A stretch of DNA of 38,758 bases. Source: JAAZPG01 sp012797375 (GTDB taxonomy: Bacteria; Acidobacteriota; Aminicenantia; Aminicenantales; UBA4085). Under the pieces are notes generated by a model, which saw only the letters and a program-made list of their open reading frames with translations, searched no databases and was not told where the DNA came from. Below, in pieces: positions 8,982 through 16,400 of the stretch (position 1 is the stretch's first letter; the number at the start of each line of letters is the position of its first letter). Location: NCBI GenBank assembly GCA_937868205.1, contig CALMMC010000064.1:1-38758 (forward strand), given 5' to 3'. A program made the translations under genes and the position numbers.

Positions 8982-10465
8982 TCCCTTTTCCCTCTCCGGA
9001 CGGCCTCGAGAAGCGACCGGAGGATGCCCCCCTCCGTCCGGATGCCTTCCGAAACCGGCCGGGCGGCCCCAAATTCCCGCCGCCGTCCTTCGACGTTCGT
9101 GTAGCTTCCGGATTTCTCAAACGCCGAGGCGCAGGGAAGGACGAAATCGAAGAGATCGTCCGCTTCCGTCAGAACCGGCGAGACGAGGACTTTCGTTCGG
9201 ATCGACCGCCACTCCTCCGGGTGGAGGATCCAGGGGGTGACCTCTCCGCGGACGCCGGCGAAAACGAACAGGAGATCGGCGCGGGCTCGGAGCTCGTCCA
9301 AATCCAGGGGACGCAGATCGGCTCCCCCGGCCGCCAAGGCGCCGCGGCGGTTGGGCGTCCGTTCCGGCGTCCGGAGGAATCCATCGCCTCCGTCGTCGGG
9401 GGGATCGGCCAGCCGGAGGAGCGGCCGGGGATGGAATCCGTCCCGGAACATCCGCACATCATCCCATTCTTCGTTGGTCAATCCGGAATGAACGACGAGC
9501 GCCAGGCGGCCGGTCCGTTCGGTCTCGTCCAGGGCCCGGATCTTGGCGCCCAGGAGGGCGAACGCCTTCTCGGCGCTGAGCACGGCTTCCCCGCCGCCGC
9601 CCTTATTCCAGACGATCGCCCGGGCCCGGCGCGATTCGATTTCGATCCAAGCGTACCGGCCGACGTCGCAGATCCACGGTCCGGCCGGGGTGGCGTCGGG
9701 CCGGGGACGAACGCGGAAGATGCCGCCTGTTTCCGGATGCCGGGCGAAGCCGGGGTGAACATCGACCTCGATCCCGCAGCCGCGGCCGCAGAACGGGCAA
9801 ATCGACGGCTTCGGCTCCAAAAACCAGGGCCGCGTCCGGAAACGAAAGGCGGCGTCGGTGATCGCTCCGACCGGGCAGAGATCGACGAGGTTGCCGGCGT
9901 AAGGCGTGGCCACCGCCGCCCCCTCGATGAAGCCGATCTCCGACCCGCCGCCCCGGCCGAAAACACCCAATTCGCCCGTCTTGGCGACGTCCCTCAGAAA
10001 CCGGACGCACCGGGTGCAAAGAACGCAGCGCTCCCTGTCCAGGATCAGCCGCTCTCCGATTTTTAAAAGCTTCTCCCGTCGCGTCTTCGGCTCGCGCAGG
10101 TCGCTCGGAAAAAGCCCGTAATCCCGGTAATAATCCTGGAGCCGGCACTCCCCCGCCTTGTCGCAGATGGGACAATCGACCGGATGATCGGCCAGGAGGA
10201 GCTCGAGGACGTTCCGCCGGGCTTCGGCCACCTGCGGCGTTTGCGTCGCGACCTTCATCCCCTCCCGGACAGCCGTCGCGCAAGCCGGCTCGAGCTTGGC
10301 CGCGCCCTCGATCTCAACGACGCACATGCGGCAGGAGCCTTCGGGAGTCAAGGCCGGATGATGGCAGAAACGGGGGATGGAAATCCCGGCTTGTTCGGCC
10401 GCGGCCAGGATCGTCGTTCCCTCGGCCGTCTCCAGGACCCGTCCGTCGATCGTCACTTTGACCAT
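8978..10465 (-). CDS. nuoG: NADH-quinone oxidoreductase subunit G, short form
   Basis: Iron-sulfur subunit of the electron-input module. The N-terminal [2Fe-2S] site (Cys34, 45, 48, 62), the His-Cys [4Fe-4S] site (His94, Cys98, 101, 107) and the N4 site (Cys147, 150, 153, 197) are all present. An extra cluster motif of N5 type (CPFCGRGC, Cys223, 226, 230, then Cys266) opens the molybdopterin-like domain. The protein is 495 residues, well short of the 650-900 usual for NuoG, because that molybdopterin-like domain is strongly reduced. It ends with a recognisable remnant (LPCASAFEKSGSYTNVEGR). It lies between nuoF (4-bp gap) and nuoH (ATGA overlap). Confidence 0.96.
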   Translation of the reverse strand: MVKVTIDGRVLETAEGTTILAAAEQAGISIPRFCHHPALTPEGSCRMCVVEIEGAAKLEPACATAVREGMKVATQTPQVAEARRNVLELLLADHPVDCPICDKAGECRLQDYYRDYGLFPSDLREPKTRREKLLKIGERLILDRERCVLCTRCVRFLRDVAKTGELGVFGRGGGSEIGFIEGAAVATPYAGNLVDLCPVGAITDAAFRFRTRPWFLEPKPSICPFCGRGCGIEVDVHPGFARHPETGGIFRVRPRPDATPAGPWICDVGRYAWIEIESRRARAIVWNKGGGGEAVLSAEKAFALLGAKIRALDETERTGRLALVVHSGLTNEEWDDVRMFRDGFHPRPLLRLADPPDDGGDGFLRTPERTPNRRGALAAGGADLRPLDLDELRARADLLFVFAGVRGEVTPWILHPEEWRSIRTKVLVSPVLTEADDLFDFVLPCASAFEKSGSYTNVEGRRREFGAARPVSEGIRTEGGILRSLLEAVRRGKRE

Positions 10466-10469
10466 GGCG

Positions 10470-11705
10470 CTATTGTTCCAATTCCGCTCGGAATTTTGTA
10501 ACCAAAGCCAGGATCGGAACGGCCGCCGCGTCCCCGAACGGGCAGAGCGTCCGTCCCTTCATCGCCCCGGCCAGCCGGACGATCCGGTCGAGATCGCCGG
10601 CCCGGCCCTCTCCGGCCCCGCGCCGGAGGACGATCCGCCGGATCCAGGACGTTCCCACCCGGCAGGGGGTGCATTGACCGCAGGATTCATGGGCGTAAAA
10701 CCGGCTGATCCGGTCCAGGACCGTCTTCATCGAAACCGCGTCGTCGATCACGATGACTCCGGCCGATCCGATCATCGAGCCGGCCGCGGCCAGCGAGGCG
10801 CTGTCCATGGGCACGTCGATTTCTCCGGGCCCCAGGACGGCCGACGACATTCCTCCGGGAATCACGGCCTTGAGCGTCCGGCCGGGAGCCAAGCCGCCGG
10901 CATGGACGAAAACGACGTCCCGCAGCGGCGTCCCGACCGGGAGCTCGTAGACGCCCGGCCGGACCACCGATCCACTGACGCTGACCAGCCGCGTCCCCCC
11001 GTCCTTCGGTTTTCCGAGACCGAGAAACCAAGACGCCCCGTTCCGGATGACGGCGGGCAGATGGGCCAGCGTCTCGACGTTGTTGATGACCGTCGGCTTG
11101 CCGAACAGCCCGACCGCCGCCGGGAAGGGAGGCTTGAGGCGCGGCTGCCCGCGGAATCCCTCGAGGGATTCGAGGAGAGCCGTCTCCTCGCCGCAGATGT
11201 AGGCCCCGGCCCCGCGGTGGACGATCACGTCCAGGGAAAAGCCCGAGCCGAGGACGCTCGCTCCCAGGACGCCCGCCCCGGCGGCTTCGGCGATCGCCTT
11301 CTCCAAGCGCCGGGCCGGCTCCTCGTATTCGCCCCGGATATAGATGTACGCCGTATGAACGCCCACGGCATAAGCGCAGAGAATGATTCCCTCGAGCAGG
11401 AGGTGCGGATCGTGGGCCAGGATGTGCCGGTCCTTGAACGTCCCCGGCTCTCCCTCGTCCGCGTTGACGCACAGATAAAAAGGACCCGGATCCGTCCGGG
11501 GAATAAAGCTCCATTTCACCCCGGCCGGAAAACCCGCCCCTCCCCGGCCTCGGAGCTCGGCGGCCTTGACTTCGCCGGCTACCGCCGCCGGTGTCATTTC
11601 GGCCAGGGCCCGGCGGGCCGCGGCGTATCCTCCGCCGCGGACGTAGGCCTCCAGCGACCGGGGGCCGGCCGGGTCGAACGTCGAGGTGAGGGGTCTTTCC
11701 GCCAT
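10470..11705 (-). CDS. nuoF: NADH-quinone oxidoreductase subunit F (NADH/FMN site)
   Basis: Oxidises NADH through FMN and passes electrons to cluster N3. The 411-residue product shows the FMN/NADH glycine-rich motifs RGRGGAGFPAGVKW (about 52-65) and GAGAYICGEETALLESLEG. It also has a SLBB-like segment and the C-terminal [4Fe-4S] motif SCGQCTPCR with Cys342, 345, 348 and the distal Cys388 in TLCPFGDA. Length is normal for the family. It starts 3 bp after nuoE and ends 4 bp before nuoG, so the E-F-G input module is tightly coupled. Confidence 0.98.
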   Translation of the reverse strand: MAERPLTSTFDPAGPRSLEAYVRGGGYAAARRALAEMTPAAVAGEVKAAELRGRGGAGFPAGVKWSFIPRTDPGPFYLCVNADEGEPGTFKDRHILAHDPHLLLEGIILCAYAVGVHTAYIYIRGEYEEPARRLEKAIAEAAGAGVLGASVLGSGFSLDVIVHRGAGAYICGEETALLESLEGFRGQPRLKPPFPAAVGLFGKPTVINNVETLAHLPAVIRNGASWFLGLGKPKDGGTRLVSVSGSVVRPGVYELPVGTPLRDVVFVHAGGLAPGRTLKAVIPGGMSSAVLGPGEIDVPMDSASLAAAGSMIGSAGVIVIDDAVSMKTVLDRISRFYAHESCGQCTPCRVGTSWIRRIVLRRGAGEGRAGDLDRIVRLAGAMKGRTLCPFGDAAAVPILALVTKFRAELEQ

Positions 11706-11708
11706 CGG

Positions 11709-12182
11709 TCACTCCAGCTCCCGCAGGATCGCGTCCAGGGCGGCCGGCGTCAGGTTTTCATGGAGCGTGTCTCCGGCCAGCAGGCACGGCCCCTTGTCGC
11801 AGGCCCCGAGACACTCGACTTCGACCAGGGTGAAGCGCCCGTCCGGCGTCGTCCGTCCCGGCTGGAGGCCGAACGCGCGGCGGAGATGGTCCAGGATCCC
11901 GGCGCTTCCCCGGATGGAGCAGGACAAATTCGTGCAGACGCGCAGAAGATGGCGGCCGGCGGGCTCGCGCCGGAACATCGTGTAAAACGTCAAGACTTCC
12001 CGGACCTCGACCGGCCGCAGGCCGCAGAGGACGGCGGCCTCGGCCTCATCCTCCGGACCGATGAACCCCCGTTCCCGCTGGACAAGGTGGAGGACGGGAA
12101 GAAGAGCGGCCCGCCGGTTCGGATAGCGGGCGAGGATCGCCTCGATCCGGGTCCGCAGTCCCGAGGGAAACGCGTTCGTCAC
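11709..12182 (-). CDS. nuoE: NADH-quinone oxidoreductase subunit E ([2Fe-2S])
   Basis: Thioredoxin-fold subunit that carries cluster N1a next to NuoF. The 157-residue product has the four ligands in the family pattern: Cys83 and Cys88 in RVCTNLSC, then Cys124 and Cys128 in VECLGACDKGP. The start is a GTG at 12182 that overlaps the nuoD stop as GTGA. A longer open frame continues upstream to 12665, but that part lies inside nuoD and shows no family similarity. The N-terminal helical bundle (about residues 8-60) is typical. Confidence 0.96.
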   Translation of the reverse strand: MTNAFPSGLRTRIEAILARYPNRRAALLPVLHLVQRERGFIGPEDEAEAAVLCGLRPVEVREVLTFYTMFRREPAGRHLLRVCTNLSCSIRGSAGILDHLRRAFGLQPGRTTPDGRFTLVEVECLGACDKGPCLLAGDTLHENLTPAALDAILRELE

Positions 12183-13504
12183 CGGTCCAGCTCCCCGCCG
12201 ATCATGTTCATCGAGCCGAAGGTCGGAATGATGTCCGCCAGCAGCCGCCCCTGGATCAAGCCGGCCAGGGCGGAGACCACGTGAAGACACGGAGCCCGCA
12301 GGTGGAGCCGGTAAGGCCGGTCCGTTCCGTCGGAAACGAGGTAAAATCCCAGCTCGCCGTTGCCCCCCTCGATCGCCGCGTAGACCTCCCCGGCCGGCGG
12401 CCGCAGGCCGTGTCCCTTCATGAAATATTGGAAATGGGAGATCAAGCCCTCGATCGTTCCGTAGACGGCGTCTTTTCCGGGCAAGCCGTATCCGGGAGCG
12501 GATGTCTGGATGCCGCCGAGAACGTCCCGTTCGGCGCCCTCGAGCGTTGGGGACAAGCGGACGGGGGCCTCGGGCGGAGACGTCCGGGCGGCCTGGATCG
12601 CCTCGGCCGGCTCGATCGCGGCCGCTTTGGCGGCCGGCCGCTCCCGCCGGAGCGGGCCGAGACACTGCTCGATGATCCTCAAGCTTTGCTCCATCTCGGC
12701 CATCCGGACGAGGTATCGGTCGTAATTATCGCCCCGGTCGCCGGTCGGGATTTCAAATTCCAGGCGGTCGTACGTCAGGTAAGGCCGGGCCTTCCGGACG
12801 TCGTAGGCCAAGCCCGTCGAGCGAAGGGCCGGCCCGGTCCAGCCGTGGGCCACCGCCTCCTCGCGGCTCATCGCCGCGACGTCGCGCGTCCGGCCGAGAA
12901 AGATCGGATTCCGGTCCAGAAGGCGGCGGACGTCCCGGAGAACGCGCCGGGTTTCCTCGATTCCACGGCGGATGGCGGATTCGTAATCAGCCTGGAGGTC
13001 GGCCCGCACGCCGCCGATCCGGATGTAGGACGTCGTCAGCCGGGCGCCGGTCGTCTGCTCGATGACGTCCCAGAGGAACTCACGGGCCTTCATATTGTAA
13101 AGGAAGGCGGTGAAGGCCCCGGTTTCCATGGCCATGGCCGCCAGGCAGGTCAAGTGGTCGCAGATCCGCGAGATCTCCCCCATCAGCACCCGGATCCACT
13201 GAGCCCGCTCGGGGATCCCCAGCCCGCAGAGCTTTTCCACGGCCAGGGCGTAGCCGAGGTTGTTGAGAAGCGGCGAGACGTAATTCAGCCGGTCGGTGTA
13301 GATCAGGAGATTCCACCAGGTCCGGTTCTCGCAGGTCTTTTCGAAGCCGCGGTGGAGATACCCCACCTCGACGTCGGCGTTTTGAACCCGCTCGCCGTCG
13401 AGCTCGAGCATGATCCGGACCGTTCCATGCATGGCCGGGTGGGACGGCCCCATGTTAATCAGCAGGTTCTCGGGGCGGGCGGCCGAAACCAGCGGGGAGG
13501 TCAC
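12179..13504 (-). CDS. nuoD: NADH-quinone oxidoreductase subunit D, with an internal insertion
   Basis: 49-kDa-type subunit that forms the quinone site together with NuoB and NuoH. Conserved blocks include NMGPSHPAMHGTVR (17-30), VGYLHRGFEKTCE, RICDHL and, at the C-terminus, the family motif AIEGGNGELGFYLVSDG. The start is a GTG at 13504 overlapping the nuoC stop as GTGA. Between about residues 288 and 340 the protein carries an Ala/Pro/Glu-rich stretch followed by a short conserved-looking segment (GAERDVLGGIQTSAPGYG). NuoD proteins I know have a much shorter loop there, before the KDAVYGTIEGLISHF helix. The frame is intact through it, so it is an insertion and not a frameshift. Confidence 0.97.
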   Translation of the reverse strand: MTSPLVSAARPENLLINMGPSHPAMHGTVRIMLELDGERVQNADVEVGYLHRGFEKTCENRTWWNLLIYTDRLNYVSPLLNNLGYALAVEKLCGLGIPERAQWIRVLMGEISRICDHLTCLAAMAMETGAFTAFLYNMKAREFLWDVIEQTTGARLTTSYIRIGGVRADLQADYESAIRRGIEETRRVLRDVRRLLDRNPIFLGRTRDVAAMSREEAVAHGWTGPALRSTGLAYDVRKARPYLTYDRLEFEIPTGDRGDNYDRYLVRMAEMEQSLRIIEQCLGPLRRERPAAKAAAIEPAEAIQAARTSPPEAPVRLSPTLEGAERDVLGGIQTSAPGYGLPGKDAVYGTIEGLISHFQYFMKGHGLRPPAGEVYAAIEGGNGELGFYLVSDGTDRPYRLHLRAPCLHVVSALAGLIQGRLLADIIPTFGSMNMIGGELDR

Positions 13505-13992
13505 GGCGTCTCCTGTTTCGAATTCGAAGGCAGCGGCTGACGTCCGCGGAGGGGGAAATCCTTGCGGAGCGGATGCCCCTCGAATCCTTCATCCAGGAAA
13601 AGGCGCCGGAGGTCGGGATGGCCGGCAAAGCGCACGCCGAACATGTCGAAGATCTCCCGCTCGAGCCAAGCGGCGTTTTTCCACATCGCGGCGAGCGAGG
13701 CGATTTCAGGTCGACCGGCCGGAAGGTCCGCCTTGACCCGGATCCGCCGGTTCAGGGCGAGGGAAAAGAAATGATAGATCATCTCGAAGCGGCCGGGGCG
13801 GTCCGGATAATCGACGCAGGTCGCGTCGAGCAGCATCGCGTACCCGGGCGGCTCGGCCTTGAGAAGGCCGGCCGCCGGCAACAGCGCCTCCGGGCGGATC
13901 CGAACGACCGGATCGCCGAACGATTCTCCTTCCTCGAGGACTGCGCCGGGAAGGGCCTCGCGCAGGACGGTCAGGATGTCTTTTTCTTCCAT
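13501..13992 (-). CDS. nuoC: NADH-quinone oxidoreductase subunit C
   Basis: 30-kDa-type peripheral subunit without cofactor that binds NuoD. The signature EREIFDMFGVRFAGHPDLRR lies at about 111-130, followed by the conserved FEGHPLRKDFPLRGRQP end. The product is 163 residues. The ATG at 13992 begins inside the last codons of nuoB, a 22-bp overlap. An upstream continuation of the frame to 14181 would lie deep in nuoB and is rejected. It is separate from nuoD here, not fused as in Escherichia coli. Confidence 0.96.
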   Translation of the reverse strand: MEEKDILTVLREALPGAVLEEGESFGDPVVRIRPEALLPAAGLLKAEPPGYAMLLDATCVDYPDRPGRFEMIYHFFSLALNRRIRVKADLPAGRPEIASLAAMWKNAAWLEREIFDMFGVRFAGHPDLRRLFLDEGFEGHPLRKDFPLRGRQPLPSNSKQETP

Positions 13993-14447
13993 CGCCAGTC
14001 CTGGCCCTCGGCCTTGATTTTTTCCTGGAGCTTGAGGAGGCCGTCGAGCACCGTCTCCGGGCGGGGCGGACAGCCGGGGATGTAGATGTCGACCGGGATG
14101 ATTTCGTCGATTCCCTGGACGACGGCGTAATTGTCGTAGATGCCGCCCGAAACCGTGCAGGCCCCGAAGGCCATGACCCATTTCGGCTCGGTCATCTGGT
14201 CGTAGACTGTTTTCAACACGGGGGCCAGCTTGCGGTTGATCGTTCCGACGACGAGCAGCATGTCCGCCTGGCGCGGTGAAAACCGGGTCATGCCCGCGCC
14301 GAAGCGGTCGATGTCGTAATGGGCGCAGGCCGTCGACATGTATTCCATCCCGCAGCAGGCCGTGATGAAGGGATAATGGAAGAGCGAGTATTTGCGGCCC
14401 CAGGAAAGCAGGGCGTCGAAGCGGGTGGTGAGGAATCCTCCGGCCAT
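13971..14447 (-). CDS. nuoB: NADH-quinone oxidoreductase subunit B (cluster N2)
   Basis: Carries cluster N2, the last electron carrier before quinone. The 158-residue product has the adjacent ligands Cys31-Cys32 (ACCGMEYMS), Cys97 (FGACTVSGG) and Cys126 (YIPGCPPRPE). The start ATG at 14447, giving MAGGFLTTRFDALL, lies 4 bp after the nuoA stop. A frame extension to 14486 would overlap nuoA and has no ribosome site. The C-terminus, rich in Lys, overlaps the start of nuoC. Confidence 0.97.
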   Translation of the reverse strand: MAGGFLTTRFDALLSWGRKYSLFHYPFITACCGMEYMSTACAHYDIDRFGAGMTRFSPRQADMLLVVGTINRKLAPVLKTVYDQMTEPKWVMAFGACTVSGGIYDNYAVVQGIDEIIPVDIYIPGCPPRPETVLDGLLKLQEKIKAEGQDWRWKKKTS

Positions 14448-14451
14448 GGCT

Positions 14452-14793
14452 CTATTCCCAGCGGAAGGCCCCCTTTCTCCAGGCATAGACGAATCCGGCC
14501 GCCAGCACGGCGGTGTAGGCGAGGAGGAGAAGGAACGCCGGTCCCTTCATTTCCCGGAAAACGAGGGCCCAGGGGAAGAGAAAGGCGACTTCGATGTCGA
14601 ACAGGACGAAGAGGAAGACGACGAGCGGAAACTTGACGGCGAAACCGGGGATCCCCTTCTGAAGCGGCGGGCTGCCGCATTCGAAAGGCTGCTCCTTGAC
14701 GGGGTTGGTCTTCCGCGGGCCGAGAAGCGCGTTCAGGGAAATCATGACCGCGCCGAGAAGGCCGAACACCAGGAAGACCAAGGCCAGGGTCAT
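14452..14793 (-). CDS. nuoA: NADH-quinone oxidoreductase subunit A
   Basis: Small membrane subunit of complex I with three predicted helices (about residues 2-22, 53-75 and 85-105). Family motifs are seen: KEQPFECGSPP with the conserved Cys in the loop and FDIEVAFLFPWALVF in the second helix, including its conserved acidic residues. The product is 113 residues, a usual length. It is the first nuo gene and lies 44 bp after lpd, with a weak GAGG site before the ATG. No separate promoter is visible in that gap, so it is probably transcribed with lpd. Confidence 0.97.
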   Translation of the reverse strand: MTLALVFLVFGLLGAVMISLNALLGPRKTNPVKEQPFECGSPPLQKGIPGFAVKFPLVVFLFVLFDIEVAFLFPWALVFREMKGPAFLLLLAYTAVLAAGFVYAWRKGAFRWE

Positions 14794-14837
14794 GGAGCAT
14801 TATCCTCGCGGGAGCGGCAGGATTTTAATCCCATTTC

Positions 14838-16244
14838 TCAATTCAAGCAATGGATCGCCCGTCCGTCGACTTTCAAGGTCGCTTCCATGACCGCTTCCGA
14901 GAGCGTCGGATGGATATGAATCGACTCCCCGATGTCGGAGGCCTTCAAGCCCCGGGTCATGGCCAGGGTGATCTCGGCGATCAAGTCGCTGGCGCAGGCT
15001 CCGAGCACGTGGGCGCCCAAGATCCGGCCGTCCGCCCCGGCGATGATCTTGGCCAGGCCGTCGGGGGAATTCATGGTCAGCGCCCGGCCGTTGGCCTGGA
15101 AGGAGAATGTGCCGATCCGGACCTCGCCCCCTTCCGCCCGGGCTTCTTCCTCGGTCAGGCCGATCGAGGCGAATTCCGGCTCGGTGAAGACGGCCATGGG
15201 CAGGGCCCGGTAATCGACATGGCCGCGCCCCCCGGCCGCGTTCTCGGCGGCCGCGATTCCCTCGTGCGAGGCCTTGTGGGCCAGGAGTTTTCCGCCGATC
15301 AGGTCGCCGACGGCGTAAATGCCGGGGACGCTTGTCTCCAAACGCTCGTTGACTTGGACAAAGCCCCTCTTGTCGAGGGCGACCGGAGAGGCGCCTTCCG
15401 AGAGCCCGCCGGAATTCGGCCGCCGGCCGGCGGCCAGAAGGACCTTCTCGGCCGCGCAGGCGAACGGGGCGCTGGTTTTCAGGCTCGTGCCCTTGAGAAC
15501 GACCAGGCCGTCCGGACCGCGCTCGCAGCTTTCGATCCGGGACTGGGTCAGAACCTTGAGGCCCTGCTTTTTCAACATGAGCTCGAACCGCTGGCCCATT
15601 TCCCGGTCGCAGCCGGGCAGGGCGGAGGGTAAAATCTCCAGGACGGTCACATCGGTCCCAAGACGCGAGTAGATCGTCCCCATTTCCAGGCCGATCGCCC
15701 CGGCCCCGATGACAGCCAGGGATTTGGGCGGGGCCGCCAGGTCGAGCATTTCAGTGCTCGACAGGATGTCCGTTCCGTTGAACTTCAGAAACGGCAGCTC
15801 GGCCGGACGGCTTCCATGAGCCAGGATGACCGCCCCGGCTTCATAGGCTTGCTCCTCCCCCTCCCCGTTCCGAACGACGATCCGGCGTCCGCCGCCCAGA
15901 ACCGCCGTTCCCTTGACGACCTCGACTTTATGGCTCTTCAAAAGAAATTCGACTCCCCGGACGAGGCGGTCGATGACTTTCCGTTTCTCTTCCAGCACCC
16001 GGGTCCAGTTCAACGTCACCTCGCCGGCCGGGCCGTCGAACGTCTTGGCCGTCCGCAGGGCGCGCAGAAGGCTCGTCTGGTGGAGCAGGTGCTTGGTCGG
16101 AATGCAGCCGACGTTCATGCAAGTCCCGCCGATCCATTCCTTCTCGAACAGGACGACGGATTTCCCCAGCTGGGCCGCCCGCAGGGCCGCGACGTATCCT
16201 CCCGGCCCGCCCCCGATCACCGCGATGTCCTTTGTGAGAGTCAT
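14838..16244 (-). CDS. lpd: Dihydrolipoyl dehydrogenase (E3)
   Basis: FAD-dependent disulfide oxidoreductase that re-oxidises lipoyl groups of 2-oxoacid dehydrogenases or the glycine cleavage system and makes NADH. The 468-residue protein has the FAD-binding GGGPGG turn (11-16), the redox pair Cys42/Cys47 in GGTCMNVGCIPTK, and the NAD-binding motif VIGAGAIGLEMG. The C-terminal His-Glu pair is in HIHPTLSE (His445, Glu450). All catalytic residues are present. The start ATG has GGAGG 8 nt upstream and lies below a good promoter. No E1, E2 or glycine-cleavage genes are nearby; instead lpd heads the complex I operon, so NADH production and NADH oxidation may be co-expressed. Confidence 0.97.
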   Translation of the reverse strand: MTLTKDIAVIGGGPGGYVAALRAAQLGKSVVLFEKEWIGGTCMNVGCIPTKHLLHQTSLLRALRTAKTFDGPAGEVTLNWTRVLEEKRKVIDRLVRGVEFLLKSHKVEVVKGTAVLGGGRRIVVRNGEGEEQAYEAGAVILAHGSRPAELPFLKFNGTDILSSTEMLDLAAPPKSLAVIGAGAIGLEMGTIYSRLGTDVTVLEILPSALPGCDREMGQRFELMLKKQGLKVLTQSRIESCERGPDGLVVLKGTSLKTSAPFACAAEKVLLAAGRRPNSGGLSEGASPVALDKRGFVQVNERLETSVPGIYAVGDLIGGKLLAHKASHEGIAAAENAAGGRGHVDYRALPMAVFTEPEFASIGLTEEEARAEGGEVRIGTFSFQANGRALTMNSPDGLAKIIAGADGRILGAHVLGACASDLIAEITLAMTRGLKASDIGESIHIHPTLSEAVMEATLKVDGRAIHCLN

Positions 16245-16288
16245 GATCTTGTCCTCCGTCGTCGTTTTCTCTTTTCCGCGGAAACGCT

Positions 16289-16317
16289 AAGATACCCGAC
16301 CGCGCCGATATTTTCAA
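16289..16317 (-). promoter_or_regulatory. Promoter of the lpd-nuo operon
   Basis: On the minus strand TTGAAA (16312-16317) is followed by exactly 17 bp and TATCTT (16289-16294). Transcription would start near 16282, about 38 nt before the lpd ATG, with the GGAGG site in between. It is the only promoter-like sequence I see upstream of the ten-gene run. Confidence 0.75.
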
Positions 16318-16400
16318 TCTTCCGGCCGCTCGGGGAGATTCCGAACTCCCGGCCTCTTTCCTTTTTCGTTGACAACCGGAGGCCTTCAGAAGAAAATACG

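Noticed and set aside
16325..16358. Inverted GGGAG/CTCCC sequence between lpd and the receptor as an operator
   Set aside because: Only 5 bp pair around an 8-base loop in GC-rich DNA; not above chance.
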